From positions 682,001-746,000 of the forward strand of contig NZ_CP118982.1 in the NCBI RefSeq assembly GCF_029024965.1: DNA of 64,000 nucleotides, given 5' to 3'. Numbering within the stretch: the stretch's first letter is position 1; each line of letters opens with the position of its first letter. Source of the stretch: Staphylococcus equorum. Its GTDB lineage: Bacteria > Bacillota > Bacilli > Staphylococcales > Staphylococcaceae. The translations under genes and the position numbers were made by a program. The notes under the pieces are model-generated. The model did no database searches, was not told where the DNA came from, and saw nothing but the letters and a program-made list of their open reading frames with translations. Shown piece by piece: positions 18,512-27,810 of the stretch.

Positions 18512-19684
18512 GTGGGGCAAACTACTTATGTTAAACAATGGAGCGGGGATTTAAGTCAAAATATGCTCACAGGTATATTACTTGCCCTTGCATTACTTCC
18601 AGGCGCAATTGCATTCTCTTTCATCGCTGGCGTAAGTCCAACGATAGGCATGTTAAGTACTGGTTTGATGATGCTCGTGTTGAGCTTTACTGGCAATAGA
18701 ACGTTGATGGTCTCAGCGCCAAGTAGTGGTGTGTCGCTAGTAGTTGCACCATTAATGGCAAGTCATGGTCTAAAAGCGCTTATTTTAGCTACATTGTTTA
18801 TGGGCGTCATACAAATCATATTAGGATACTGTCACATAAATAAATTGTTAAACTTTGTACCTACGGGTGTTGTTATTGGTTTTATGAATGCATTAGGTTT
18901 ATTATTGTTTACATCCCAATTAAAGCATATATTTAATATTTCAGCTTCGACATATGCGTTTGCAATAGCTTCATTCTTTATTATTTGGCTTGCAGGGCAA
19001 TATATCAAACTTATACCAGCACCTTTAATAGCAATTATTATATTGACGCTACTTGCGGGAGTGATTAAGCCAAACATTCAATATGTTTCTGATATGGCTT
19101 CAATACATATAAAAATGCCAATACCTTCCATACCAAATGAAATGAGTGATTTGAATATAGTGATGGTTGCATTACTTTATGGTGTAGCAATGGCTATCGT
19201 AGCCGTAATCCAAACGACGTTAACAGCACAAATGGTTGATGTTGTAACTTCGACAACTAGTGATAAGAATAAGGAATCTATTGGTCAAGGCATTGCAAAC
19301 TTTATCGTTGGCTTGTTTGGAGGTTTTGGCGGTAGCGCACTTGTTGGACAATCGCGCTTTAACATAGCTATGGGTGCAAATTCGAGAGTGTCTACTTTCA
19401 TCACAGGCAGTTTTTTATTGATTTGTTTATTTATATTTGGAGAAATTATCGGACGAATACCTATGGCAGTGTTAGCTACTGTGTTGATCACAATTTCACT
19501 TGGTACATTTGATAGACGAACGGTGCCATTCATTCGCAAAGCACCTTTGTTAAATAGTACTTTAATTATATCTACTGTATTGCTTATTTTAATTACGAAT
19601 AACCTTGCATTAGGCGTCGTTGTTGTAACGATAAGTTATTACATGATTTTCCGTTTTATTAATAAGAAAGGACGTGACATATAA
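18512..19684 (+). CDS. SulP-family anion permease
   Basis: A 390-residue membrane protein with ~12 helices and SulP features: LPGAIAFSFIAGVSPTIGM near the N-terminus and VGLFGGFGGSALVGQSRFNI in the middle. No STAS domain follows. SulP proteins carry sulfate, bicarbonate or other anions; the substrate is unknown. An upstream TTG (18458) is in frame but falls in a TTGACA promoter-like box. GGGAGGTGA points to GTG 18512; an out-of-frame ATG at 18510 overlaps it and opens only 14 codons. It is translationally coupled (TAATG) to the M20 hydrolase. Confidence 0.8.
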   Translation: MGQTTYVKQWSGDLSQNMLTGILLALALLPGAIAFSFIAGVSPTIGMLSTGLMMLVLSFTGNRTLMVSAPSSGVSLVVAPLMASHGLKALILATLFMGVIQIILGYCHINKLLNFVPTGVVIGFMNALGLLLFTSQLKHIFNISASTYAFAIASFFIIWLAGQYIKLIPAPLIAIIILTLLAGVIKPNIQYVSDMASIHIKMPIPSIPNEMSDLNIVMVALLYGVAMAIVAVIQTTLTAQMVDVVTSTTSDKNKESIGQGIANFIVGLFGGFGGSALVGQSRFNIAMGANSRVSTFITGSFLLICLFIFGEIIGRIPMAVLATVLITISLGTFDRRTVPFIRKAPLLNSTLIISTVLLILITNNLALGVVVVTISYYMIFRFINKKGRDI

Positions 19685-20808
19685 TGCCACAATATGAAGA
19701 TTACGTGAATTGGAGAAGAACTTTACATCAATACCCTGAACTTTCAGATGCTGAATATGAGACGACAAAAAGATTGAAACGAATATTAGAAGCGTATGAT
19801 ATTAAAATAATTGATTTACCATTAGAGACTGGTTTAGTTGCTGAAGTAGGACAAGGTGAAACATTCGTAGCTGTAAGAACAGACATTGATGCTTTGCCTA
19901 TTCATGAGCAAGTGGTACATGAATTCACTTCAACAAATAAAGGCGTTATGCATGCATGTGGACATGATATACACATGGCCAGTATTTTAGCCGTAGCAAC
20001 AAGACTTAAAGACATTGAAAGCCAATTAAAAGGGCGTGTCCGCATTATTTTTCAACCTGCAGAAGAACTGGGTTATGGTGCACTACATATCACTGAATCA
20101 GGAGCGATTGATGGTGCAAAAGCTGTGTTAGGCTATCACAATTATCCGTCGTTAGACGTGGGTGAATTTGCAGTGAAACCTGGTGTAATTACGTCATCTG
20201 TAGATCGTTTTGAATTTAAAATAAAAGGCACAGGCGCGCATGCTGCTAAACCAGAACAGGGTAATGATCCTGTCATCGTTCTAGGACAATTAATTAACAG
20301 TGTTCAATCGATTGTGAGTAGAAATCTATCTGCTTTTGATAGCGCAGTTGTAACTATAGGTGAAGTATCTAGTGGAAATACATGGAATGTCATCGCTGAT
20401 CAGGCATATGTCCAAGGTACTGTGAGAAGCTTTGATGAAGATAAACGTGTTTATATTGAAGAACGACTTAGAGCAATTGGAAGTGGGCTTGCAGAAGCGT
20501 TTGATGTCGAAATAGAAACACTATATCATCGTTTACCAGGCGCCGTTAAAAACGATGAGAAATTAACGGATGACGCTATCGAAGTAGCGAAACAAGTTGG
20601 ATATAATGTAGAAGTTATGGATAAACCTTTAACAATTGGGGAAGACTTTTCTGGTTTTTCAAATAAATATCCAAGCGTCTTTGCATTTATTGGGTCGAAT
20701 AGTGAATATGATTTACATCACCCTAAGTATGACCCAGATGAACGTATTCTAGAAAAAGTACCTGAGTATTTTGTTACATTTGTGCAAAAATTATTGAACG
20801 AAGTATAA
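19684..20808 (+). CDS. M20-family amidohydrolase
   Basis: A 374-residue zinc amidohydrolase of the M20D group (IAA-amino acid hydrolase, N-acyl amino acid hydrolase, hippuricase). Visible features are DIDALPI, the metal site MHACGHDIHMA, the catalytic PAEELGYGA, the dimerisation-domain motif GAHAAKPEQGNDP and GEDFSGF. It should release amino acids from N-acylated forms in the cytoplasm. The start codon shares its A with the permease stop (TAATG), so the two form an uptake-and-hydrolysis pair by inference. Confidence 0.85.
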   Translation: MPQYEDYVNWRRTLHQYPELSDAEYETTKRLKRILEAYDIKIIDLPLETGLVAEVGQGETFVAVRTDIDALPIHEQVVHEFTSTNKGVMHACGHDIHMASILAVATRLKDIESQLKGRVRIIFQPAEELGYGALHITESGAIDGAKAVLGYHNYPSLDVGEFAVKPGVITSSVDRFEFKIKGTGAHAAKPEQGNDPVIVLGQLINSVQSIVSRNLSAFDSAVVTIGEVSSGNTWNVIADQAYVQGTVRSFDEDKRVYIEERLRAIGSGLAEAFDVEIETLYHRLPGAVKNDEKLTDDAIEVAKQVGYNVEVMDKPLTIGEDFSGFSNKYPSVFAFIGSNSEYDLHHPKYDPDERILEKVPEYFVTFVQKLLNEV

Positions 20809-20893
20809 GTTGCCAAACACTTTATATATGTATTAACTCCTATAAAATTTGGGTAATGTAAAGATATAATAATTATTGAAGGAGTGTTGTATT

Positions 20894-21775
20894 ATGGCAG
20901 CCCAAGATCCAAGAACAAAATTTTCAAATGCAGATTTTCCAAAACAAGAACAAGCGGTTCCTGGTTTACAAAAAGAATTAGAACCTAAACCAGATTGTGG
21001 GGAAACTTCATATATTGGTTATGGCAGATTAACAAATTATAAAATGTTGGTGACGGGTGGAGATTCTGCCATTGGAAGAGCAGCAGCTATAGCGTATGCA
21101 AAAGAAGGCGCAGATGTAGCGATAAATTATCTTCCTGAAGAACAAGCAGACGCCGAAGAAGTACAAAAAGTGATTGAAGCAGCAGGTAGAAAAGCTGTTT
21201 TAATACCAGGAGATCTCCGAAATGAACAATTTAACTATGATTTAGTAGAGCAAGCTTATAATGCACTAGGCGGTTTAGACAATGTAACCCTTGTAGCAGG
21301 ACATCAACAATACAGAGATGATTTAAAAAGTTTTGATACAGCTTCATTTACTCAAACATTTGAAACGAACGTTTATCCTATATTTTGGACAGTTCAAAAA
21401 GCACTAGATTATTTACAACCGGGTGCTACAATTACGACGACTTCATCAGTGCAAGGATATAATCCAAATCCAATTTTACATGATTATGCAGCCTCAAAAG
21501 CAGCAATCATTTCATTAACTAAAAGTTTATCTGAAGAATTAGGTGCTAAAGGTATTCGTGTGAATTGTGTAGCACCTGGGCCGTTTTGGTCTCCTTTACA
21601 AATATCTGGTGGCCAGCCACAATCTAAAATACCTACATTTGGTCAAAAAGAAGTATTAGGTAGAGCAGGACAACCTGTTGAACTTTCAGGAGTGTATGTA
21701 CATTTAGCTGCCGAAGAATCGAGTTATACGACTGGGCAAGTTTATGGTGTAACAGGCGGAACTCAGTTAGACTAA
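20894..21775 (+). CDS. Short-chain dehydrogenase/reductase (YhxC/YdaD-like)
   Basis: A 293-residue SDR with a ~45-residue N-terminal extension, as in the B. subtilis general-stress group (YdaD, YhxC, GSP39-like). The cofactor motif is VTGGDSAIGRAAAI (TGxxxGxG), with serine in TTTSSVQGY and catalytic YAASKAA (YxxxK). It should oxidise or reduce an alcohol/carbonyl with NAD(P); the substrate is unknown. AAGGAG supports ATG 20894 rather than the in-frame TTG at 20876. Monocistronic. Confidence 0.87.
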   Translation: MAAQDPRTKFSNADFPKQEQAVPGLQKELEPKPDCGETSYIGYGRLTNYKMLVTGGDSAIGRAAAIAYAKEGADVAINYLPEEQADAEEVQKVIEAAGRKAVLIPGDLRNEQFNYDLVEQAYNALGGLDNVTLVAGHQQYRDDLKSFDTASFTQTFETNVYPIFWTVQKALDYLQPGATITTTSSVQGYNPNPILHDYAASKAAIISLTKSLSEELGAKGIRVNCVAPGPFWSPLQISGGQPQSKIPTFGQKEVLGRAGQPVELSGVYVHLAAEESSYTTGQVYGVTGGTQLD

Positions 21776-21782
21776 TGATATC

Positions 21783-21825
21783 AAAAGTTAGAAATCTCTA
21801 TGAGATTATCTAGCTTTTATTTTTT
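21783..21825 (+). terminator. Terminator after the SDR gene
   Basis: AAAAGTTAGAaATCTC pairs with GAGATtaTCTAGCTTTT, followed by ATTTTTT. Confidence 0.75.
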
Positions 21826-21845
21826 GAAAGGTATGATAATACAAT

Positions 21846-22457
21846 ATGAAACAATTTAAAGCAGATACACTCTCTAAAAAACAAAATTATAAATTACTGA
21901 GTGGGAGTATTATTCCAAGACCGATTGCATTTGTTACTTCTCAAGACAAGTCAGGTCATTTAAATGCAGCGCCATTCAGTTTCTTTAATATAGTGAATAG
22001 CGCACCGCCAATGATTATGATTTCTACTGTACGCTCAGAAGGTAAACGAAAAGACACGTCAGTCAATATTGAAGAAACCGAAGAATTTGTCGTTCATATT
22101 ACTGATGAAACCATAGTTGAAGAAGTTAATAAAACGGCAGCACCAATAGAACGTACAAGTAATGAGCTAGAAAGAACAAATTTAACATGTATTGAATCAG
22201 AACTTATTTCTGTGCCAGGGATACAACAAGCAAAAATCCGTATGGAATGTAAATTAAACAGAATTATTCCATTAGGGGATCCACAAGAAGGTTCTGATTT
22301 AATTATTGGTGAAGTCGTTATGTTCCATATCGATGATGATGTATACTTTGAAGACAGTAAAATTGATGCCCAAGCGTTAACAGCTATTTCTCGCTTAGCT
22401 AGCAATGACTATGCATCTTTAGGAGAAACATTTACGATTGTGCGACCTACTGAATAA
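21846..22457 (+). CDS. Flavin-reductase-like FMN-binding protein
   Basis: This 203-residue protein matches the flavin reductase-like domain: SGSIIPRPIAFVTSQDKSG at the N-terminus, NAAPFSFFNIVNSAPPM, KDTSVNIEETEEFVVHI, and a C-terminal IDAQALTAISRLASNDYASLG. The family binds FMN and includes flavin reductases and proteins of unknown redox role. GAAAGG lies about 14 bases before ATG 21846, a weak site. It sits alone between a terminator and a SAM riboswitch. No partner oxygenase is adjacent. Confidence 0.82.
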   Translation: MKQFKADTLSKKQNYKLLSGSIIPRPIAFVTSQDKSGHLNAAPFSFFNIVNSAPPMIMISTVRSEGKRKDTSVNIEETEEFVVHITDETIVEEVNKTAAPIERTSNELERTNLTCIESELISVPGIQQAKIRMECKLNRIIPLGDPQEGSDLIIGEVVMFHIDDDVYFEDSKIDAQALTAISRLASNDYASLGETFTIVRPTE

Positions 22458-22584
22458 GGGTGTTACACTTGTTGAAAATATCGTATGGTTGCAAAGTAAT
22501 GTTGACAAACGTGCTTTAACGTATTAAGCTAAATCAGTATTTCACGAATTACAGTTAAAATATACTGTAATAAAACAATTTAAT

Positions 22585-22685
22585 AACTTATCTAGAGAAG
22601 TGGAGGGACTGGCCCGTCGATGCTTCGGCAACATGATGATGCGTGTGCCAATTCCAGTAGCATAGATGTATGCTAGAAGATAAGA
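22585..22685 (+). ncRNA. SAM-I riboswitch (S-box)
   Basis: The S-box core is clear: ACTTATC-tAGAGaAGTGGAGGGA, CTGGCCCGtcGATGC, TTCGGCAAC, GTGTGCCAATTCC, a variable P4 stem (AGCATA/TATGCT) and the closing AGATAAG. S-box RNAs bind S-adenosylmethionine and switch off transcription of methionine-related genes. A terminator hairpin follows, and the regulated gene is the NhaC-family transporter at 22809. Confidence 0.95.
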
Positions 22686-22702
22686 ACGAAGACACAACGT
22701 TT

Positions 22703-22733
22703 ACTCTTTTCTTCAATAGAAAAGAGTTTTTTT
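22703..22733 (+). terminator. SAM riboswitch expression-platform terminator
   Basis: ACTCTTTTCT / AGAAAAGAGT stem followed by TTTTTTT, in the usual place after the S-box aptamer. Confidence 0.85.
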
Positions 22734-22808
22734 ATTTTCAAAAAGAAACACAAAGAAATAGCGGGGAATAAATTTCACGCTTTTACCCTTATAGAAAGTT
22801 GGTTTTGT

Positions 22809-24101
22809 ATGGAGAAGACAAAGAAAGGTAATGCTTGGGCATTGATTCCATTGCTCGTATTTGTAGGTTTATTTTTAGGTGTAGGTATTGGTACAGGAGA
22901 TTTTTCAACAATGCCTTTAAATGTAGCTATTTTAGTAGCATCTATTGTAGCTTTGATTTTAAATAGAAAAGAAACGTTTCATAAAAAAGTGGAAGTCTTC
23001 ACAAAAGGCGCGGGTCATTCAAATATTATTTTAATGATGCTCATCTTTATACTGGCTGGTGCCTTCTCTCAAACTACTGAAGACATGGGCGGCGTACAAT
23101 CTACAGTTAATTTAGGACTGTCACTTATTCCAGAGAATTTAATTATCGTAGGCTTATTTATTATTTGTATGTTTGTTTCGCTTTCAATGGGTACATCTGT
23201 AGGTACAGTAGCAGCTATAGCGCCTGTTGGATTTGGATTGAGTCAAGCAACAGACGTCTCAGCAGCTATTACAATGGCTACAGTTGTAGGTGGTGCAATG
23301 TTTGGCGATAATCTATCAATGATTTCAGATACAACAATCGCTGCCGTACGTACTCAAAAGACAAAAATGAGTGATAAATTTAAAGTGAATATTAAAATTG
23401 TGTTGCCAGGTGCTATATTTACGATTATAGCTTTGTGGTTTTTAACAAATGGAGCACAAATTGATGCAAGTAAAAGTTATGATTATAATATTATCAAAGT
23501 CTTACCTTATTTAATGGTACTAATATTAGCATTAATTGGTATTAATGTAATTATTGTACTTATCGGTGGTATCGCATTATCAGCAATAATCGGCCTTATA
23601 GATGGATCATTTGGTTGGACAGGCTTATTAGAGTCCATTTCAAAAGGTATTATTGGTATGGAAGATATTGCGATGATTGCCTTACTTATCGGAGGCCTCG
23701 TAGCGCTTATTCAACATAACGGCGGTATCACATGGTTACTTCACTTTGTTCGTAATAGAGTGAAATCGAAACGTGGCGCAGAATTAGGTATAGCTGGGTT
23801 AGTCAGTGCAGCGGATATTTCAACAGCGAATAATACGATATCGATACTGATGTCTGGCCCATTAGCAAAAGAAATTTCAGAAGAATATGATATAGATCCA
23901 AGAAAATCGGCAAGTATTTTGGATATGTTTGCGAGTTGTTTCCAAGGTCTCTTACCTTATAGCCCGCAGTTAATTGCAGCAGCAGGCGTGGCGTCTATAT
24001 CGCCATTTGAGTTATTACCCTACTCTATTTATCCAATGATTTTGGGCGTTTGTGGTTTGATTGCAATCTTCTTTAACTTACCAAGATTAAATAAGAAATA
24101 A
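22809..24101 (+). CDS. NhaC-family transporter under SAM riboswitch, MetT-like
   Basis: A 430-residue polytopic membrane protein with the NhaC signature GDNLSMISDTTIAAV and the late block ISTANNTISILMSGPLAKEI. It lies behind a SAM-I riboswitch. NhaC-type genes under S-box control were predicted by comparative genomics to be methionine transporters (MetT), so methionine uptake is the best inference. The ribosome binding site is weak (AGAAAG). It resembles the gene at 1224 more than the MleN-like gene at 54877. Confidence 0.82.
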   Translation: MEKTKKGNAWALIPLLVFVGLFLGVGIGTGDFSTMPLNVAILVASIVALILNRKETFHKKVEVFTKGAGHSNIILMMLIFILAGAFSQTTEDMGGVQSTVNLGLSLIPENLIIVGLFIICMFVSLSMGTSVGTVAAIAPVGFGLSQATDVSAAITMATVVGGAMFGDNLSMISDTTIAAVRTQKTKMSDKFKVNIKIVLPGAIFTIIALWFLTNGAQIDASKSYDYNIIKVLPYLMVLILALIGINVIIVLIGGIALSAIIGLIDGSFGWTGLLESISKGIIGMEDIAMIALLIGGLVALIQHNGGITWLLHFVRNRVKSKRGAELGIAGLVSAADISTANNTISILMSGPLAKEISEEYDIDPRKSASILDMFASCFQGLLPYSPQLIAAAGVASISPFELLPYSIYPMILGVCGLIAIFFNLPRLNKK

Positions 24102-24107
24102 GGCGTT

Positions 24108-24163
24108 AAAAGGGAAGGCGAATCAGTGCAGTGTTTGTATCTGATGAACCTCCCTTTTTATTA
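24108..24163 (+). terminator. Terminator after the MetT-like gene
   Basis: AAAAGGGAaGG..AATCAG pairs with CTGAT..CCTCCCTTTTT. Confidence 0.7.
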
Positions 24164-24381
24164 TGCTTTGATATACAGTAAGTTTATAAAAAGTACTTAA
24201 ATACATGTTTTTGCGAAAGTGACGTTTAAAATTTTGACGTTTACTGACTATTGACGATAAAATATAGAAGTTGAACGTTTTAAAGTAAAGACTAGAACAT
24301 TTTATGATTCATAGGATTATTGTTTAGAAGTCTTGTAGAATAGGTTAGAATAGAATTAAGAGTGAAAGTAGGTGAACAATC

Positions 24382-24888
24382 GTGGGTAAATATAATGTTG
24401 AAAATGAATACGTTGAGATACGACTTGAACGACTATTTAAAGTTGAACCAGAATTATTATATCAAGCATGGACAGATCAACGTTTTCTTAAACAATGGTT
24501 TATGACAACAGATAGAACAAATAAATCAATTCATATTAACGCTGAACAAAATGGAAGTTATGAAATTGTTGACGTTCGTAAAGGGAAAGAAAATGTAGTA
24601 AAAGGTTCTTTTATTACGTTAACGCCATATGAATATATCGTCATGACAATTGGTATGCCAGAGTTAAGTGATTCTGAAGATACCATTGAAATTGAAATAT
24701 TCGAAAGAGAAGCGGGCATCGCTCAAATGATTTTTAATTATAAAGCTTTTGTGCCAAAAGAACGTAGATATACAATACTGGAATATAAGCAGAAGAAAAA
24801 AGAATATCATGATTCTACTGCGCATGGTTTCGAAATATTATTTGATAAATTACAAGTGGTATTAGAAGAATTTGAATCAGACCTTTAA
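24382..24888 (+). CDS. SRPBCC (AHSA1-like) domain protein
   Basis: A 168-residue protein beginning RLERLFKVEPELLYQAWTDQRFLKQWF, the START/AHSA1 pattern (helix-grip fold with a hydrophobic cavity). The middle is a beta-rich GSYEIVDV..KGSFITLTPYEYIVMT, and the C-terminal helix runs HGFEILFDKLQVVLEEF. These proteins bind hydrophobic ligands or Hsp90-like partners; no function can be assigned. Start is GTG 24382 behind AGGTGA. Monocistronic with its own terminator. Confidence 0.75.
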   Translation: MGKYNVENEYVEIRLERLFKVEPELLYQAWTDQRFLKQWFMTTDRTNKSIHINAEQNGSYEIVDVRKGKENVVKGSFITLTPYEYIVMTIGMPELSDSEDTIEIEIFEREAGIAQMIFNYKAFVPKERRYTILEYKQKKKEYHDSTAHGFEILFDKLQVVLEEFESDL

Positions 24889-24911
24889 TATTTAATAAGA
24901 TATTTTGAATA

Positions 24912-24953
24912 TAAACTGTTAGCAAAGTTTTAGCTTTGTTGACAGTTTTTTTA
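24912..24953 (+). terminator. Terminator after the SRPBCC gene
   Basis: AACTGTTAGCAAAG pairs with CTTTGTTGACAGTT, followed by TTTTT. Confidence 0.85.
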
Positions 24954-25210
24954 CGTTTTCCACCAAGTATAATATCTACTTTACAATAAATGTTTCATAC
25001 TTACTTGTAGGGCACAAATCCTAGCTTGTAAATTTTACCTCGTATTGTTCCTACAAATGTCCCATATGAAATCAGGTTGGAAATACCATAAGGTAAATTG
25101 AAATTACCCCAATCCATAAGTATATGCTAATGGATTAGGGTAAGGGTTTTTGAACATAGAGATGTGTAGTTATATTTCAAAAGTAAGCTCAGGATAAAGG
25201 AGGTGAATTA
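24954..25210. other. Gene-free stretch with an unassigned hairpin
   Basis: No convincing ORF. A strong hairpin, TTACCCCAATCCAT / ATGGATTAGGGTAA at about 25104-25143, is followed by GGGTTTTTG on the + strand. It may terminate an unrecognised + strand transcript, or rpiR read-through on the minus strand. A TATAAT occurs at 24968 without a good -35. Confidence 0.35.
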
Positions 25211-25975
25211 TTACGATATAATTTCACCTTTTTCTATGCGCTCATTAAATTTACGCAATAATGTTTCGAAAAATATGTGATAACTTATAAAGCTTGAATA
25301 ATCTATACCGTCAGCAAGATAAAATGTGTTACTAGAAACATAAATATTATAATTAGCTTTTTGAGCAAGTGTATTATCATTTAAAGTAGTAATGGAGAAA
25401 AAATATTTTTGACGTAACTGTAATAAGTTGGTGATATCTGATAATTGATGAGATTCACCAGAAAGAGAAATAATGAAGAAAATATCTGTAGGTGTAGTTC
25501 TATTAAGTACCATTTTAAATTCGTGTACATCATGTAATACAATAATATTTTTATGAATTGTTAACAAAATACGTTGCGCTTCTTGGGCTACATTCATTTG
25601 CGCGACACCTGTTCCATACAAATAGACGGTCTCTGCTTCGTTGATTTTATCAGTGACAAGATTATAATCGATACGTTCTAAATATGTAAAAGTATTTTCG
25701 ACGTCTTGTTTGAATCCTTCGATAGAGTCGGAAGGGAGATTATGAGATTTTTCAGTTTCAAACTTTAAGTAAGATTTAAAGTCACTATAACCATCAAAAC
25801 CTAATTTACGCGTAAAACGATGAATAGTTGCATTTGAAGCATGTGTAAATTCTGCTAAGTCTTGAATTTTCATGGTTTTACATTCTGTCGTATGTGTATT
25901 GATAAAATGAGCAATATGTAAGTCATTCTCATTTAATTTATTAAAGTTATTATTAACGCGTTCATCTAAAAACAA
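25211..25975 (-). CDS. RpiR-family regulator, divergent from alpha-glucoside PTS
   Basis: The RpiR arrangement is visible: an N-terminal HTH (MKIQDLAEFTHASNATIHRFTRKLGFDGYSDF, about residues 35-66) and a C-terminal SIS sugar-phosphate domain (ETVYLYGTGVAQ, FIISLSGESHQL). The gene is divergent from the PTS EIICB at 26196 and probably regulates it, sensing a phosphosugar. The frame extends to 26059, but GAGG lies eight bases before TTG 25975, which gives the usual 254 residues. Confidence 0.83.
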   Translation of the reverse strand: MFLDERVNNNFNKLNENDLHIAHFINTHTTECKTMKIQDLAEFTHASNATIHRFTRKLGFDGYSDFKSYLKFETEKSHNLPSDSIEGFKQDVENTFTYLERIDYNLVTDKINEAETVYLYGTGVAQMNVAQEAQRILLTIHKNIIVLHDVHEFKMVLNRTTPTDIFFIISLSGESHQLSDITNLLQLRQKYFFSITTLNDNTLAQKANYNIYVSSNTFYLADGIDYSSFISYHIFFETLLRKFNERIEKGEIIS

Positions 25976-26072
25976 TATGATAACCTCGCACTTCATGAAA
26001 ATATTTTTAAGTTTTGGAAATATAATCTGATTATACAAAACTATTCGTAATGTAGTCAAACCATTGCTTATG

Positions 26073-26086
26073 TGTAAGCGTTTCCT
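26073..26086. promoter_or_regulatory. cre-like site between rpiR-type gene and PTS
   Basis: TGTAAGCGTTTCCT matches 12 of 14 positions of TGWAANCGNTNWCA, consistent with CcpA control of the divergent PTS locus. Confidence 0.5.
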
Positions 26087-26195
26087 TTAGTATTGAGATA
26101 GGATTTGAAACAAACGTATCTAAAAATGATAAATTTACATATAAGTATTTGAATGTAAGTTATCTAAATTTAATAGTATTTGGGGGTATATTTCT

Positions 26196-27794
26196 ATGAA
26201 CGCAATTAAACGATTTGGGAGTGCGATGATAGTTCCAGTATTGATGTTTGCTTTCTTCGGTATTGTTTTAGGGTTTGCTACATTATTTAAAAATCCTGCA
26301 ATAATGGGAAGTATTGCAGAAGATGGGACGACTTGGTTTAGAATATGGTCCGTAATAGAATCTGGTGGTTGGGTAATATTCGATCACATGGAAATTGTAT
26401 TTGCTGTCGGGTTGCCACTTTCTTTAGCTAAAAAAGCACCTGGTCATGCTGCACTAGCAGCGTTAATGGGTTATCTAATGTTTAATACATTTATTAACGC
26501 TATTCTCACGCAATGGCCACATACATTTGGAGCTAATTTGGAAAAAGGTGTCGAGAATGTTACTGGACTCAAAGCAATTGCTGGGATCGAAACGTTAGAT
26601 ACCAATATTTTAGGTGGTATCATAATTTCTAGCATTGTGACATGGATACATAATAGGTTCTATAGTAAGAAACTGCCTGAAATGTTAGGTGTGTTCCAAG
26701 GGTTAACATTTGTAGTAACGATTTCGTTTTTTGTTATGTTACCTATTGCATTAATAACATGTATTGTTTGGCCTACGATTCAAGGTGGCATTTCTTCATT
26801 GCAAGGATTTATCATAGGATCAGGTTACATTGGAGTATGGCTATATCACTTCTTAGAAAGAGTGCTTATTCCAACTGGTTTACATCACTTTATTTATGCA
26901 CCAATTGAAGTAGGCCCGGTAGTGGTAAACCACGGATTAAAAGCAGAATGGTTTGCGCATGTAAATGAATTTGCGACGAGTACAAAGCCATTGAAAGAAC
27001 AATTTCCTTATGGATTTATGTTACAAGGTAATGGTAAAGTATTTGGTTCGATAGGTATTGCATTAGCAATGTATTCAACAACACCTAAAGAGAATAAGAA
27101 AAAAATTGCAGCGTTACTTATCCCAGCTACATTAACTGCTGTAGTTGTAGGTATTACAGAGCCATTAGAATTTACATTCTTATTTATTGCACCTTATTTA
27201 TTTGTATTGCACGCATTATTAGCTGCAACAATGGATACACTTATGTATGGATTTGGCCTCGTAGGTAACTTTGGTGGCGGTCTATTAGACTTCTTTGCTA
27301 CGAATTGGATACCTTTAGCACAAAATCATTGGTTAACATATGTAATTCAAATCATTATTGGTCTTGTATTTACAGCTATTTATTATTTCTTATTCAGATT
27401 CTTAATTTTAAAATTCAATATTCCACTTCCTGGTCGCAAGAAAGACGAAGAAGACGTGAAGTTGTATAGTAAAAATGATTATAAGAGTAAAAAAGGTAGT
27501 GATGACAAAGCAAACACAACATCTACTGGTAATGAATTCGAAGATAAAGCAAATTATTATTTAGAAGGCCTTGGCGGTAAAGAAAACATCAAGGACGTAA
27601 CAAATTGTACGACACGCTTAAGATTAACAGTGAATGATATAGATAAAGTAGAAGATAGTGGTTATTTCACGCATAATCAAATGGCACACGGATTAGTTAA
27701 AAGTGGTAAAAATGTCCAAGTCGTTGTTGGTATGTCAGTACCACAAGTAAGAGAAGCTTTTGAAAACATCGTTAACGAAGAAGAGCAAGATTAA
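26196..27794 (+). CDS. PTS EIICB, alpha-glucoside/maltose type (GlvC-like)
   Basis: A 532-residue fused EIIC-EIIB. Residues 1-~410 form the membrane EIIC domain of the glucose superfamily, with GLHHFIYAPIEVGPVVV and the signature VGITEPLEFTFLFIAP. A Lys/Asp-rich linker follows. Residues ~445-532 are EIIB with the phosphorylated cysteine in TNCTTRLRLTV. It imports and phosphorylates a sugar, most likely an alpha-glucoside; EIIA would come from another protein. No glycosidase is adjacent. S. aureus has a glvC-like PTS in this neighbourhood. The regulator is divergent at 25975. Confidence 0.82.
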   Translation: MNAIKRFGSAMIVPVLMFAFFGIVLGFATLFKNPAIMGSIAEDGTTWFRIWSVIESGGWVIFDHMEIVFAVGLPLSLAKKAPGHAALAALMGYLMFNTFINAILTQWPHTFGANLEKGVENVTGLKAIAGIETLDTNILGGIIISSIVTWIHNRFYSKKLPEMLGVFQGLTFVVTISFFVMLPIALITCIVWPTIQGGISSLQGFIIGSGYIGVWLYHFLERVLIPTGLHHFIYAPIEVGPVVVNHGLKAEWFAHVNEFATSTKPLKEQFPYGFMLQGNGKVFGSIGIALAMYSTTPKENKKKIAALLIPATLTAVVVGITEPLEFTFLFIAPYLFVLHALLAATMDTLMYGFGLVGNFGGGLLDFFATNWIPLAQNHWLTYVIQIIIGLVFTAIYYFLFRFLILKFNIPLPGRKKDEEDVKLYSKNDYKSKKGSDDKANTTSTGNEFEDKANYYLEGLGGKENIKDVTNCTTRLRLTVNDIDKVEDSGYFTHNQMAHGLVKSGKNVQVVVGMSVPQVREAFENIVNEEEQD

Positions 27795-27810
27795 ATAAAT
27801 AATAAAAAAT

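Noticed and set aside
24939-24973. TTGACA (24939) with TATAAT (24968) as a promoter
   Set aside because: The spacer is about 23 bases, and TTGACA belongs to the preceding terminator stem.
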